A DNA stretch of 64,000 nt from Datisca glomerata (taxonomy: Eukaryota; Streptophyta; Magnoliopsida; Cucurbitales; Datiscaceae). A model generated the notes under the pieces. That model was given only the letters and a program-made list of their open reading frames with translations, was not told the origin of the DNA and searched no databases. Where the stretch lies: contig QANY01005406.1 in assembly GCA_003255025.1 (NCBI GenBank), positions 452,215-516,214 on the forward strand. Direction: 5' to 3'. Shown in pieces: positions 26,781 through 37,325 of the stretch (within the stretch, counting starts at the first letter, position 1; each line of letters opens with the position of its first letter). Position numbers and translations under genes: made by a program.

Positions 26781-27084
26781 ACTCTATTGTGATTTATTGT
26801 TACGATCTCTCTCTTACTGTTACGATCTCTCTCTCTCTCTTTCGAAGTCGCAACATCTCTCTCTCCGCAAATCCTTGAGTTTTCGTCTCGCACCGCAAGG
26901 AAAAATAACAAGGTAAGTTTTCAGGTTTCTTAGGGTTTTTTTTGGATTTCCGCGTTTCTATTTTTTGTGGATGTTTGAATAACAACAAGGTTGTTTATTT
27001 GGGTTTCTAATATTTTTTATGGGTTATTGAGTATTTTTTCTGGGTTTATGAGGTTCTGGTCTTGGTGAGTGTCTATTTTATGGG

Positions 27085-27247
27085 TTACACGAGGGTCGTG
27101 TAGGCTACACGAGGACTACACAAGGGTTGTGTAAGCCTAGTGTACGCTACACGAGGGTCGTGTAAGCCTCGTGTAGGGTCGTGTAACCTACACGAGGGTC
27201 GTGTACCACTCGTGTAGTCTACACGATGACTACACGAGCATCATGCA
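27085..27247. repeat. TACACGA/TCGTGTA array A
   Basis: First array, within the predicted leader intron 26913-27285. It repeatedly shows CTACACGAGGGTCGTGTA palindromes with 10-12 bp spacing, in both orientations. Confidence 0.85.
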
Positions 27248-28459
27248 CATTTTCTGATCTTATATTTGCCTTGAATATTCTACAGGTTATGCCTTCGTCA
27301 AAGTAGCAACTAAAATACGTCCATGACGTTAACAGGTATTCCAAAAGCAAAGGTTAATGCAAAGTGCAATACCCACTACATAGAGATTATCAAGACCAAG
27401 CTGACAACTACTCAACTCTCCTTATTTAAGGAGACATGCTATGGGCATCTCCTTAATCTCACATCCCTGAAGTTTTCAGCAACTGTGTGCCACCAGGTGC
27501 TGGCCACGGAAGCTGAATATGCGGACGACACTCCATGTGAGGAGGTGATCCATTTTCTTATCAATGAGGAGCCACTATGCTTCTTCAAGAAAGAGTTCTC
27601 TTTGATTACCGGACTAAAGTTCGGTGAAGCCCGGGATGAGAAGAAGACTTGTGGCCCCAACAAACTCTCTGATTTGTACTTTCTCAAAGCCCAATGAATA
27701 ACCATGGCTGAGTTGGATGAGAAGTTCAAGAGCTCTGAATATAAGTTAGATTTTGATGCGGTCAAGATTGCTTTGATTTATTTGCTAGAGCATTTTGTGT
27801 TGAGGAAAGAGAACTATACCCTAATTGAGAAGAGATGGTTGGTTTTGGTTGATGACCTTGAAGCGTTCAACCAATATCCGTTGGGAGACCTCTCGTTCTC
27901 TAAAACAATGAAATCATTATTAGTTGTGAAGAATACAAATGCTATTTTTTGTGATCTTAAAGATCAAGAAAAAGATAAAAAAAAACACAGAAATCATTCG
28001 CTGCTGTTCATGGGTATTCACTCAATGGATGTCCATTTGCCTTCCAGTTACAATTTATTTAATTCTATGTAGTGGTGTATTGAATTATTTATGTGTTGAA
28101 TACTGAATTACTTTCTTTTGTTTAAATAGGCATTAGTAATTTAAACTATCCCCTTTGTGGGTAGTTTGTATAGTAACCGGGTTTTGACCAAGGTACCAGG
28201 GATTGTCAAGTAGTGTCCGACCACAATAGTATCGGTTGAGAATCTACAAAAAGAAATCTTTTCGAAGGAGAATGTATGTTGGTGAATTATGTTGACAAGT
28301 TAACTTATATATTACTTTCTCATATACTAATTTATATTTCTTGCATTTTTTGTTGACAGTTCTTTCATTGGTCCCTACTAAGGAGGAAGAAGAAAAAAGC
28401 TTCTGGAGATCAGTAGTTGGAGAGAATGTATGTTCAAAATCATCTTCTTGAACATGGAC

Positions 28460-28585
28460 CTTGTGTAATTATCGTGTATGGTTACATGATTACTACATGT
28501 GATCTGTGTAACCGATCTTGTAGTCTACACAGACCTCGTGTAACCATCGTGTAGTCTACATGATGTCCGCGCAATCGATCTGTAG
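28460..28585. repeat. TACACGA/TCGTGTA array B
   Basis: Second array, between the DUF1985 part and the acidic linker, more decayed than A (ATCGTGTA, CTTGTGTA, CTACACAG variants). Probably intronic. Confidence 0.75.
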
Positions 28586-28669
28586 TCACCTTTTTTCTAT
28601 TTTGTCTGCTTAATCTTAATATTATATGTTTTTTTAGTTGACGTCTCCTCAGTCACCCTTTTCCAGTTG

Positions 28670-29650
28670 AAGATGAGGCTAATGGGAGGAGGAGCCCATT
28701 GAAAATGAATAGGGAAAGAAGAAGAGGAAGAATTCTGAGGAGGCCAATAAAAAAGAGGAGAAGAAGGTTGTGACCTAGAAGTTCAATGGAAAAGAAGATT
28801 GGGTGAGGAAATGTCTAATTGGAATAGACCAAAAGATCACCTCAATGGACAAGAAGATTTATTCATGCAATTAGACATTTATTTTATAATTTCTCAAATC
28901 AAAATTTTGATGGATCATCTGATAATATTGAGGCCAGATGATTACTCATTTTATCCTCGATCTGACGGGGAGGAAACCGAGATTGAGAAGGAAGAGAAAA
29001 AAATGAAGAATGAGAGAAGGATGAAAAAGAAGAACATATAGTAGAGAAGAAAGAAGAACAGGAGATGGTGGGAGAGAAGAAAAAAGAAGAAGAAAAGGAA
29101 GAAGAAAATGATGAAGATAAGGAAGAAGAAAAAGAGGAAGCGAAGGTCGAAGAAGAAGGAAGAGAAGAAAAAGGAGAGAATGATGAAAAAGAATAACATA
29201 TAGTAGAGAAAGAAGAAGAAAAGGAGATGGTGGGAGAGAAGGAAAGAGATGAAGAAAAAGAAGAAGAAAAAGAAGTAGCGAAGGTTGAAGAAGAATAAGA
29301 GAATGGATGCAATAAAGAGAAGGAATGTGAAGGTGAAAATAAGGAAGATGAAGAAAAAATAGATGGGAAAAAAGAAGAATGAGAGAAAACATAACAACAA
29401 GAAGAAAAAGATGAAAAACAAATAAAAAAAACAAGAAGAATAAGAAAAAACAAAAATAGAAGAAGAATAAGAAGAAATAGAAGAAAAAAAATACACAAAG
29501 AAGAAGAAGCTGAAGGGAAAAATGTGAAGAAAATAAGAATTAGAAGGAATAAAGAGGAAGAAAAGAAAGAAATAAACAAAGAAGAAGAAAATAAAGCAGA
29601 AGAAGAAACAAAGAAAGAAGAATAAAAGGTTGCATCGATAATATCTGCAT
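28670..29650 (+). repeat. Purine (GAA/GAG) low-complexity coding tract
   Basis: Almost unbroken A/G on the plus strand for about 950 bp, encoding Glu/Lys-rich linker sequence of the Ulp1-like pseudogene. The long Phe/Ser/Leu frames on the opposite strand are by-products of this bias and are not genes. Confidence 0.8.
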
Positions 29651-29960
29651 TGATGGATTCGGTTCAGTCAACGGATCAGTCCAACGATGGAGAAGAAGAG
29701 CTCGTATACCTTGGAGAACTTAATAAGAAGAAGATAAAAAGATCTCGGGTCCTTGAGTCACCTAATTGAGAAACTGAAAAGGTTGAAAAGAAGAAGCGGC
29801 GAAGGAAAAAAGCTGATGATAATATTGTTGCAAAAATGGACATCAAACTTTTTCAAGCATATGGTGATGTATCTTCAGAGGATGAAACCCATTTTAAAGC
29901 CTACTTCAAATCCCCAAGGGCAAAGTAAGTTTTGTGATTTTCTTGTACACTTCTTCTTCT

Positions 29961-30187
29961 ATACGATGGTTACACTGACATCGTATAGCCATCGTGTAGT
30001 ATGTACGTTGGTTACACCGACCTCGTGTAGCCATCATGTAGTATACATGATGGCTACACAGACATCGTGCAACCATCATGTATACTACACGATGATTACA
30101 CCGACCTCGTGTATTTATCATATAATATACATGATGGTTACATTAACATCGTGTAACCAACGTGTAATAAACCAATCGTGTACCTAG
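29961..30187. repeat. TACACGA/TCGTGTA array C
   Basis: Third array, inside the predicted intron 29925-30213. Regular alternation of GGTTACAC...CATCGTGTAG units of about 20 bp, giving spurious Thr/Cys/His-rich frames on both strands. Confidence 0.85.
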
Positions 30188-30510
30188 TTTTTATCTATAA
30201 TTACGTCGTACAGGAACGAGAAAGTAGACGTTGAATTTTGCACCGTTGACCTTACCTGGTTAAAAAAATTAGTCTGTTCACCTTATCAGTGGCTAGAGTT
30301 AGATGTAAGAAGTTATTTATAATCTTTTTTAATGTGGTATTAAAAATAATTATAAATATCTTAACTAACTTAATTACATTGCAGCATATCAATGCATACT
30401 TTGAGCTCATGAGGTGGGATTTGTAAGAATACAACCATCATATCAGAATCAGTGTTGGTGATTTGATTCTATAAGTAAGTAAGATTTGTTTTTGAACTTA
30501 AAGAAGTGCA

Positions 30511-30605
30511 CACCGTAGTCTACACGAGCCCTTCACGGGCCTCGTGTAGACTTCGTGTAGTCTACACGAGGACTTCACGGGCCTCGTGCAGACGTCGTGT
30601 AATCA
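30511..30605. repeat. TACACGA/TCGTGTA array D
   Basis: Fourth array, inside the predicted intron ending at the acceptor at 30659. About two copies of a 40-bp unit: CTACACGAGG...CTTCACGGGCCTCGTG. Confidence 0.8.
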
Positions 30606-31374
30606 TCATGACCATTTTTATTGACGTTGAAGATTTAAATTTTTCCTGAGACATTACAGGAGAACCTGTCTGTCGAATAACAAAGTTTGAACAAAATCTC
30701 GTGGGATGGGATATTGACGTTGATGATCAGCTCTGGTACCTGGTCCTTGGCTTGCAGACAAATTTTGAAAGGAGCTGGGATAGTCGGATAATGTTATCTT
30801 CCAAAGAATGTGAATAGAAATCATTACATTGCGGGTGAGCTTGATTTGTTTGGCCAGAGTATTCATATTTATAACTCCATGAACACGCCATATCAACGCT
30901 CATTGTACAATAAAATAATGAAAACGTTCATGAAGATTGTCCATCGGCTTCTTCAAATGATGAACATATATGAGAGAAGACAGGAGGTTAATCACAAAGA
31001 TAAGTGAAAATGTGAGATCATGAAGTGTCTACAACAAGAGAATGAGTAAGTGAATTATATATTTTTTTGAAAGTCCACTTAAAATTTCATACATATTATT
31101 TAATTATGTTTTTATATTTCATGTGTTTTGTAGGTTCAATTGTGGGGTATTCACCTTTAAGTTTGTCGAAACCCTCGCATATGGGAAGAACCTCCAAGAA
31201 ATAACTCCACAACAAATGCCAGAATATCGAAGGTGAACTGCAATTGAGTTATTCGCACGTGGCAATGTTAAACTGAAATAATTTTATATACTTTTATGGA
31301 TTTTTATTTTAGTTTTAAATAATTTTGATATATTTTATACCCTCAATTTGGGAATTATTTATTATATATTTAGT

Positions 31375-31868
31375 GCAGGCTTCATGTAGCCTATACGATA
31401 ACTTCACGGGCATCGTGTAGGCTTCGTGTAGACTACAAAATGACTACACGGGCATCTTGTAGGCTTTGTGTAGACTACACGGGCATCTTGTAGGCTCTGT
31501 GTAGACTACATGATGACTTCACAGGCATCGTGTAGACTGTAAAATGACTTCACAGGCATCATGCAGGCTTAGTGTAGACTATACGATGACTTTGCGGACA
31601 TCGTATATCTACAAAATGATTTTATGGGCATCATGTAGTGTACACGAGGGCTTTGTGTAGCCTACACGATGACTTCAAGGGAGTCGTGTAGGCTTAGTGT
31701 AAATAACATGATGACTTCACGGGTATTTTGTAGTCATCGTGCAGACAAAATAATTTCATGGGCATCGTGCAGTCATCGTGTAGTGTACACGAGGGCTTTA
31801 TGTAGCCTGCACGATGACTTTATGGGAATCGTGTAGGCTTAATGTAAAATGTACGATGACTTCATGGG
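31375..31868. repeat. TACACGA/TCGTGTA array E (largest)
   Basis: Fifth and longest array, between the 3' ends of the Ulp1-like gene and the transposase gene. About 500 bp of units pairing GACTTCACGGGCATCGTGTAG with GTGTAGACTACACGATGAC, with many decayed copies. Confidence 0.85.
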
Positions 31869-32762
31869 AATTATTAAACTCCTAGTTGATGACCCAATCT
31901 GCTTGATACCCAAGAGTATGTATTGTTTCCGCATACGCAACAATTAGAGCCTAATTTTTATAGAACCTCAAACATATACTGTATGTGGAAATATTACGTT
32001 GCTGACATGCAGCCAATGCATGCATGCATGGAATTTGATCAAGATCAGATTCTCTGCACGTACAACTCTTAAGATGCAAGTTGACCACTGCTCGCCTACC
32101 CCCACCCGCAACACGAAATGCGTGGATGTCGGAAGGAAACAATGATAATGTACGTGATGCAAGATTCTTCTTATTAAGCTCACTCTCAATCCAATCTGTC
32201 GTCTGTGAGGTGATTTGACAGGCAGCCATTCGTCGTTCATAGAACCACCGTTGTAACATGTATCAGATATGTTTTATAAATCATGTAATGGGGAGCTCTA
32301 GCATCCTTCAAAACCCCATTCAAACATTCCGTGATATTTGTAGTCATTATATTGTATCGTCTTCCATCAAAATGAGAACGTGTTCACCTCTCAACTCCCC
32401 CCACCGACACGTATTGGGAGATATCTGGAAATGCATATGTAAAATGAGTCATCAACCGATCAAACTCTGATTGAAGGTATACCTTTTCTGCTTTCAAAAA
32501 TAATGCGACCGCATCTTCCTTTTTGTAAATCGATTTGATATTTTGGCCCATATGAAAGATGCAAGCTCCATTATGCGCGTTGGGAAAAACAACCTATATA
32601 ACATTTAGTATACTTATATGCCTGTCGGATATAAATACCAAGTCTTCTGGATCATCGATTACATCGTGAAGTTTACGGAAGAATCATTTCCACGAATCAT
32701 TATTTTCTGAATCTTCAATTCCAAATGCAATGGGATATACTTAGTTGTTCTCATCATTTGCT

Positions 32763-32846
32763 GTTACAATAAATAATACCCCTTTATATTTGGATTTTAA
32801 GGCAGTTACAATAAATAATACCCCTTTGTATTTAGATTTTAAGGCA
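32763..32846. repeat. In-frame 42-bp tandem duplication in transposase
   Basis: Units 32763-32804 and 32805-32846 differ at two bases. On the minus strand each encodes 14 residues ending KSKYKGVLFIVTA, so the DDE region stutters without losing frame. Confidence 0.85.
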
Positions 32847-33002
32847 GTTACCTCAACAACAATGACAGACCTTATACAGCTGAAAAATTCACGAACAGAG
32901 GGTCCAAGAGCCATGAAAAAATATTTAAAATGATCATACTCATCGGTCTCTATGTGTGTTGTTGTCTCTGAAAAATATTTAATATTGTTGTATTAATTGG
33001 TA

Positions 33003-33240
33003 TAGGCATCATGTGGATTACAAGATTCCTACACGAGGTCAGTGTCGGCATCATGTATATTACACGTTGCCTACACGATGTGAGTGTAGTCATCGTGTAG
33101 ACATTATGATAGCAAAATAATGTAAAGGATGACTACACGAGGTCAGTGTATCCTTCGTGAATAATACACAATGACTACACGTGGTCATGTTACTCACTAC
33201 ATGATGGATACACGAGGCCCATGTAGTACTCTTGTAGACA
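33003..33240. repeat. TACACGA/TCGTGTA array F
   Basis: Sixth array, inside the predicted transposase intron between the segment at 33279-33518 and the DDE-like exon, whose acceptor (TTTTTCAG on the minus strand) lies near 32968. Confidence 0.8.
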
Positions 33241-34575
33241 TTTTAATGGCAAAATAAAAAATAAGTACCCAGATTTTTTTATTTTAACATGTGACAATAT
33301 GATGGGAACATCCTATAGTTTTCTTCAGGAGACCCTCGAACTAATTCCAATGCATACTCGTTAGCTCTTCGTGCCTTATGGTAGCTTATGTTGACACCAA
33401 AATAAAGTTGAACATATTCAATTATGTCTTTTGGCCTATATATACGTCTAACACCCGTGTATTTGGAGATTTCTAGAATCTTCAATGAATATGTAGCCTG
33501 ATGGTGTTCATGTCTCAATACTTAAAATGTGCATGTATGTGTATTAATGAACTTTGTAACTTTGAAGTATGAACAATTTTTCAATTTCATGGCACGTAAC
33601 CTCCATGGGCATGTTTTTGCAACCCATACAAGTACCAATTGTCTGTTTTGATTTGAAGATCCCAAACTTAAAATTTCTCTGGGTGACCATCATACAAGCA
33701 ACCTTAAGCAGCTCGACTTTATCACTGTACAAGTCATTCATATTTATTGTGTCTGATACAAGCTGCTTCAAATCAGCTTCTTACTCACTGCACCTATGGC
33801 TTTGTTCATTCAACTGAGGTTATGATAGCAATGGACAAGTGGCCTCAGGTTCAAGAGCAATATTCAAGTCTGGAATTATTGTATGGTCGTCTACTGATAG
33901 CTTCATCATGATCATCTCAACGGATTGCATCATCATACGCCCCTGATCAAAATCATCATCATAATCTCCATCAACATCAACATCCTCATCCTCGAAAGCA
34001 TCATAATCATCATGACCAAAAACATCATCGTCGTGACAGTTGCTTTCAAAATGGTCAACACTTTCAAAGCGAGGAATGCTTTCATGTAGAGGTTGTCGTG
34101 ACATTTGTGTTTTAGGAACCCAACTTTGATAAAACCTTGTAGTTTCAGGAACCCGAGGTTGTTGTGACATTGTAGTTTGAGGAACCGAGCTTTGAGATGG
34201 AAAAAATTTTGGCTTGGCATTTACAAATAGTGAGCTTCTAAATGATTCTGATCCATTCTCCTTAACAAAGAACTGTAAATCACTATCCTTTAAAATTTCA
34301 GCCAGAAGGCAGGGGACATGGCTTCTATAAAGAAACTTGATAGACATATCATACTTTGAGGGGTCTATTTGGAGTTCTTCATGCAATATACCCAATAGCT
34401 CATGGTAAGTGCAGTTAGTAGATATCTCCAATAATTTGGTCTTCTCTCTACTAAAAGACCATGTTGTACCATTTTCACCCAATCTATGGATTACAAAAAT
34501 TTGAACTTCAAACATATTTGTATATACATCAATAGAGGAAGCCAGTACAAGAAGAATACATAATGAAATGGAATA

Positions 34576-34980
34576 TTACACGATAATCGTGTAGCCATCG
34601 TATAGTGTACACAAGGTTTTTCATAAGCATCATGCAGTCAACGTGTAGTGTACACGAGGCTTTTACGAGTATTGTGTAGTGTACATAAGGCCTTCACGAG
34701 CATCGTGTAGATCACTTGTACTATAATAAGTCCTACACGATGATCGTGTAGTACTCATACAATGTAATAGATGCAACACAATGTTCGTGAACTGTTGAAG
34801 AAGATCTTGATGCACTTCACGATGATTGTGTAGGTACATGAGGTCTACACGGGGGTCGTGTACCCTGAGTGTAGTCTACACGAGGCTCGTGTAGTCTACA
34901 CGATGACTATACGAGGCTCGTGTAATACTTATGTAGACCTCGTTTAACACTACATCATCATCTTATAATGATCATGTACA
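34576..34980. repeat. TACACGA/TCGTGTA array G
   Basis: Seventh array, just upstream of the first transposase coding segment (34515), in what would be its 5' leader. It contains the best-kept palindromes (for example TACACGAGGCTCGTGTAG near 34880). Confidence 0.85.
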
Positions 34981-35479
34981 ATAAATGAATTTCAAACAAC
35001 GTTCCAGAAAGAAGAAAAGTAATAAATATTCTCAGAAAACTCAGAAAAATGAAAGAAGACAAGTAAATATTATCAGAAAGAAGAAAATAAAACTTGTACT
35101 TGTTCCAGAGAGAAGAACAAACACCATTTTGCTGTTACATGAAGAAAGAAGAAGAAAACAAAGAAGAAATAGAAAAAATGAAAAATGAAGAAGTAGAAAT
35201 GGGATGGGTAAAGAGGTTTTGAGTGTAAAATGAATAGAGTATGACATTTGATTAGACGGATTATAAGCATGGCAATAAGAAAAAAAGTGAAAAGTGAAGA
35301 AAAAATCATCTCAAAGTCAAGGTAAGCAAAAATAATGATGGAATTTATTTATACGAAATGATTAATTTAGAGATCGAGTTTAACAAAAAAAAAATCATTC
35401 AATCATGTTAGATTGTGTGAATGGACTAAAAATTAAAGGTATTCATACTCTCTCTCCCTCCTCCTCCATCCTCCCATTC

Positions 35480-37325
35480 CCTATCTCTCTCCCTCCCTCC
35501 CTATCTCTCATATGGATTTAGCCATACGAGGGATTTAGCATATAAGATGTACAACCTTCTCAAAAGATGGAGGGAGAAACAATTTTTGATGGGTGGAAAA
35601 GAAATTCTTCTTAAAACGTGCGGGCAAGCTTTGTCGGTATATGCCATGAATTGCTTCCGGATTCCTGGGGGTGTTTGCAAGGAGCTTGAGAAAGTGATAG
35701 CCAACTTCTAGTGGGGCTTTAATGATAAAGGACGGAAGATGCATTAGCTCTCTTGGAAGTAGCTCTCTTGGAAGGCTTTGTGTAAGCCTAAGTCGGAGGG
35801 AGGGATGGGCTTCAGAGATATGACTTATTTTAATCAAGCATTGCTAGCCAAGCAAGGCTGGCGGATCATCCAAAATCCGTCTACTTTAATGAGTTGAGTG
35901 TTCAAAGGGAAATATTTTTGGAATTGCTATTTTTTTAAGCTAAATGCAGGGGTAATGCTTCTGCAGCCTAGAAAAGTATCTTATGTGGGAGAGATACCTT
36001 AAAGAAGGGAACTAGATGGTGTGTGGGAAACGGTACTGACATAAAAGTTAGGTCTGATGCGTGGGTTCCCAAGACCCACTATTTCAAACCACTCTGTAAA
36101 TTGCACGTTCCTCCGGATTTGAGAGTGGCAGATTTAATTGAAGGTAATAGGTCTTGAGATTCTTCCATGAGGATGATGTGAATCTAATCACCTCCATTCG
36201 ACTTGTTGGGCCGGAATGCAAGGACAAGTTGATGTGGCATTTTGATTTGAATGGGGTTTTCACTGTCAAAAGTGGGTATATGGTGGCTCTTAACAAGGAT
36301 TCCTGCCCTGAGAGTACCTTTAATGGTTGTTTTTATGGTGGAAAAGGATGTGGAACCTCCACATCCCCCCAAGATTAAGGTCTTTTTATGGAAGGCCTCT
36401 GAAATATTATTCCAACTTTTTTCAATATGCCCAAAAGAGGTATTGAGAGTCAGAGGTGCTGTTTTTTCTGTGGAAGGATTGAAACAGTAGTGCATTCCCT
36501 TTTCATGCCCTCGTATCAAAGTAGTGTGGGAGAAGGCTTCTAGTTTGCTTAATGGGGGAAAGGGGTTCAAATCTATGAATTCGAGTGACCCCTTAGATGC
36601 ATTTGAGAGGAATTCTTTTTTTACCTCCTTCCCCAGGCTTTGGCTCTAGTAGGTTGCATTAGCTGGTTTCTTTGGTTCTCTAGAAATTCTTGGATTCATA
36701 AGGGATACAGTTTGCTGGGCGAGGATATTATGAGCAGGGCTGAGAGCTTTATTCGTGAATGGACTATTTTTCACCCTTTATTGGCAGGGAAAGTGAGGAA
36801 TGCTGAAGCTCTTGCGGGGAAGTGGTCAAGGCCACAGGTTGGATCTCTGAAGATGATCGTCGATGCATCTTGCACTCGGAGAGGTACGGGTGTGGGAATC
36901 ATTATCCGGGGCAGCTTGGGATCAGTCATTCTAGCTGGCGCGTTCTTTATCGATGCTGTTTTTTAGGTTTTCGCAGCTGAATGTGTGGCCATCTTGGTAG
37001 GTCTTAGATTTGCTTGGGACAATAATGTTGTGGTCGATGTTATGGAATCGGACTCTTCAAAGGCGTGCTTAGACTTGGCGTCTCCAAAGTTGATGCATTC
37101 AGAGATTGAGAACATTATCTAAACAATTAAATTGGTTCTCTGATTTCATCCAAATTGTAGTGTGAATTGTGTCTAGAGTTTGTAACTCGGTGACGGATAG
37201 ACTAGCCCGCTTAGCTATTGCTGATTTATCTTCCTCTTCTTGGGTGGGTGTTACTCCCCCATTGTCGAAGACCTGCGTTTCTTGGAGTTGCTTTAATATA
37301 TAATCTCCTTTTAAAAAAATATAGA
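35480..37325 (+). mobile_element. LINE 3' fragment, degenerate
   Basis: The C-terminal half of an L1-type LINE ORF2. It begins in the thumb (WREKQFLMGGKEILLKT, about 35565), then [20 protein letters not shown] (about 35790-35850), the zinc-binding region (about 36200-36560) and RNase H (MIVDASCTRRGTGVGIII, about 36850-36910; then SVCNSVTDRLARLAI-like sequence at about 37165-37215). It has several frameshifts and stops and ends in an A-rich run at 37313-37319. The reverse transcriptase core is absent. Confidence 0.85.

Larger units (their letters stand above)
27289..31235 (+). pseudogene. DUF1985 / Ulp1-like (C48) protease gene of the MULE, broken
   Basis: Ulp1-type proteases cleave SUMO from targets; versions in KI-MULEs have no proven role. 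The DUF1985 part is at 27323-28070 (ATVCHQVLATEAEYADDTP, then FDAVKIALIYLLEHFVL and WLVLVDDLEAFNQYP) and is split by an in-frame TGA at 27695-27697. A very acidic Glu/Lys linker follows (28670-29640), with many stops. The protease core is in later exons: VDVEFCTVDLTWLKKLV (about 30225), the His/Asp region NHYIAGELDLFGQSIHIYNS (about 30815-30877) and the Cys box FNCGVFTFKFVETL (about 31137). The His and Cys residues are present. The position that is normally Asp (YDS) is Asn (AAC, 30873-30875). Likely introns include 26913-27285 (leader), 29925-30213 and about 30472-30659. Further stops lie within the protease exons. Confidence 0.75.
31940..34515 (-). pseudogene. MULE transposase (MuDR family), broken
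   Basis: Cut-and-paste transposase of the Mutator superfamily, inactive here. On the minus strand, in order: an N-terminal PB1-like region (34515-33820, start MFEVQIFVIHRLGENG) ending in an Asp-rich stretch; the MuDR DNA-binding region with KSKQTIGTCMGCKN (about 33640); RRIYRPKDIIEYVQLYFGVN to RGSPEENYRMFPSYCHML (33518-33279); a DDE-like exon with VIVVEVTALKSKYKG (about 32860), SDRHISI, and a helical part with HMGQNIKSIYKKEDAVALF (about 32500-32545); and a C-terminal SWIM zinc finger CTCRESDLDQIPCMH (about 32020-32065). The first catalytic Asp (normally DGTHL) is Glu (GAG at 32852-32854). A 42-bp in-frame duplication follows it. Internal stops confirm decay. Confidence 0.8.
26800..35330. mobile_element. 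KAONASHI-like MULE carrying a Ulp1-like gene, degenerate
   Basis: A Mutator-like element with two genes pointing at each other: a plus-strand DUF1985 / acidic / Ulp1-protease gene (about 26.9-31.3 kb) and a minus-strand MULE transposase gene (34.5-31.9 kb). This gene pair is the hallmark of KAONASHI (KI) MULEs, in which a host Ulp1 gene was captured. Neither frame is intact. Long terminal inverted repeats were not seen, which fits non-TIR KI elements, so both borders are approximate. Seven arrays of the TACACGA/TCGTGTA motif are confined to this element. Confidence 0.75.

Noticed and set aside
28899..29579. 226-aa Ser/Phe-rich minus-strand frame and two overlapping relatives
   Set aside because: The complement of the GAA/GAG linker of the Ulp1-like pseudogene; low complexity, no motif.
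27085..34980. CRISPR array
   Set aside because: The TACACGA/TCGTGTA repeats have no constant repeat with unique spacers of fixed length, and the DNA is plant nuclear; they are a minisatellite-like motif.
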